NCBI GenBank assembly: GCA_937894825.1
Contig: CALCQT010000502.1
Coordinates: 1-5,623 of the forward strand
Length of the DNA stretch: 5,623 nt
Direction: 5' to 3'
From: an uncultured Anaerolineaceae bacterium
GTDB taxonomy: Bacteria > Chloroflexota > Anaerolineae > Anaerolineales > Anaerolineaceae
The first letter of the stretch is position 1; every line of letters starts with the position of its first letter. This document shows, in pieces, positions 4,498 through 5,623 of this stretch. The notes under the pieces are model-generated. The model worked only from the letters and a program-made list of their open reading frames with translations. It did not search any database and was not told where the DNA came from. Made by a program: the position numbers and the translations under genes.

Positions 4498-5623
4498 ATG
4501 AGCCATACAGAACTGCCAAAAACCTACGATTTTGCGGCAACCGAAGAATCCCTGTATCAGTGGTGGTGGGATCGGGGCTATTTCAAGCCGTCCAACGATC
4601 CGGCCAATGCGGATTTTGACCCCGATCATAAACCCTATGTAATTTCCATCCCGCCGCCAAACGTCACCGGTGAGCTGCATCTGGGTCATGCCATGTTCGT
4701 CTCCATGGAAGACCTGATGATCCGCTACCACCGCATGAAAGGCATCCCGACGCTCTGGGTGCCCGGCACCGATCATGCCGGCATCGCCACACAGATGGTG
4801 GTCGAACGCGCGCTGAACGCGGAAGGGATCAAGCGGGAAGAGCTCGGCCGCGAGAAATTCATCGAAAAGGTCTGGGAATGGAAAGCGCGTTACCATGACC
4901 GCATCGTCAAACAGATCCGCCGGCTGGGCGCCTCCTGTGACTGGGATCGCGAGCGCTTCACCATGGATGAAGGCCTCTCCGAGGCAGTGCGTGAAGTGTT
5001 CGTCAAACTGTACGAAGACGGCCTCATGTACCGCGGCCCGCGCATCGTGAACTGGTCTCCGAATCTGCAAACCGCCGTCTCGGATCTGGAAGTCGAATAT
5101 GAAGAAGAACCCGGCTTCCTTTACCATTTCAAATACATGCTGGCCGATGGCAGCGGGGACTTTTTGCCCGTCGCCACCACCCGGCCGGAAACCATCCTGG
5201 GTGACACGGCGGTGGCCGTCCATCCGGAGGATGACCGCTATCAGCGATTCATCGGCAAAGAGGTCCTGGTTCCGATTATCGGCCGGGTGATCCCGATCAT
5301 TGCGGATGAATATGTCGACCGCGAATTTGGCACCGGCGCGCTGAAAATCACGCCTGCCCATGACCCGAACGACTATAAGATCGGTCAGGCGCATAACCTG
5401 CCCATGATCAACATCATGACCAAGACAGCCAAAATTAACGAGGAAGGCGCCCCCTACACCGGGTTGGACCGCTTCGAGTGCCGCAAGAAGATCTGGGCAG
5501 ACATGAAAGAAGCCGGGCTGGTCATCAAAGAAGAACCGTATCAGTTGAATGTCCCGCGCTCGCAACGCGGTGGTGAGATCATCGAGCCGATGATCTCCAC
5601 CCAATGGTTCGCCCGCATGCAGC
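4498..5623 (+). CDS. valS: Valyl-tRNA synthetase (N-terminal part)
   Basis: The gene runs off the window after 375 codons; full ValRS is about 880 residues. It charges tRNA-Val with valine in the cytoplasm (class I synthetase). Visible motifs are the HIGH-type HLGH at 61-64 within [14 protein letters not shown], the ValRS-typical [10 protein letters not shown] (90-99), and NWSP (185-188). The CP1 editing domain, which hydrolyses Thr-tRNA-Val, shows TTRPET (227-232) and [15 protein letters not shown] (278-292). RGGEIIEP and STQWF (357-371) mark the return towards the catalytic core; KMSKS lies beyond the window. The chosen ATG has GGAG (4489-4492) five bases upstream. In-frame ATGs at 4459 and 4477 exist but have weaker SD sites. 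The T-box with a GTC specifier upstream independently supports valine specificity and shows the regulation. Confidence 0.97.
   Translation, partial: MSHTELPKTYDFAATEESLYQWWWDRGYFKPSNDPANADFDPDHKPYVISIPPPNVTGELHLGHAMFVSMEDLMIRYHRMKGIPTLWVPGTDHAGIATQMVVERALNAEGIKREELGREKFIEKVWEWKARYHDRIVKQIRRLGASCDWDRERFTMDEGLSEAVREVFVKLYEDGLMYRGPRIVNWSPNLQTAVSDLEVEYEEEPGFLYHFKYMLADGSGDFLPVATTRPETILGDTAVAVHPEDDRYQRFIGKEVLVPIIGRVIPIIADEYVDREFGTGALKITPAHDPNDYKIGQAHNLPMINIMTKTAKINEEGAPYTGLDRFECRKKIWADMKEAGLVIKEEPYQLNVPRSQRGGEIIEPMISTQWFARMQ

Noticed and set aside
4426..5604. Open frame on the - strand (392 codons) opposite valS
   Set aside because: ValRS motifs (HLGH, GTDHAG, TTRPET) fix the + strand as coding. 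The antisense frame is Phe/Asp/Gly-rich and ends in the T-box leader.

Overview
The window looks like chromosomal DNA from a moderate-GC anaerobic bacterium. A tRNA-Val-sensing T-box leader, strong Shine-Dalgarno (SD) sites and consensus sigma-70/sigma-A promoters suggest Bacillota (Clostridia-like), or another T-box-bearing phylum such as Chloroflexota. The sequence alone does not settle this. The branched-chain amino acid transporter and the diaminopentanoate-dehydrogenase-like enzyme suggest amino acid use. I see no insertion sequence, CRISPR array, tRNA, rRNA or phage gene.

Left part (1-1880, + strand): the 3' end of a LivF-type ATPase is followed by a monocistronic-looking LivJ-type substrate-binding protein gene. 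This gene has its own promoter and two inverted repeats around it, and it ends at a terminator (1853-1878) that can work in both directions.

Middle part (1890-3934, - strand): a MerR-family regulator with a GyrI-like sensor domain lies just upstream of an Ord/DapB-like NAD(P)-dependent dehydrogenase. Between them is a promoter with the 19-bp spacer and spacer-centred dyad typical of MerR-activated genes. The pair reads as a small ligand-inducible module. The dehydrogenase stop codon sits in the loop of a perfect 10-bp hairpin next to the shared terminator.

Right part (3897-5623, + strand): about 600 bases separate merR from valS. They hold the merR promoter area, a weak 42-codon ORF candidate, a near-consensus promoter (4117-4145), a complete valine T-box leader with GUC specifier, stem III, antiterminator and terminator, one further unexplained hairpin (4434-4464), and then the first 375 codons of valyl-tRNA synthetase, which runs off the window.

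Most genes here are recognisable housekeeping or metabolic families. The part most worth following up is the MerR/dehydrogenase module, whose substrate and inducer cannot be read from the sequence.
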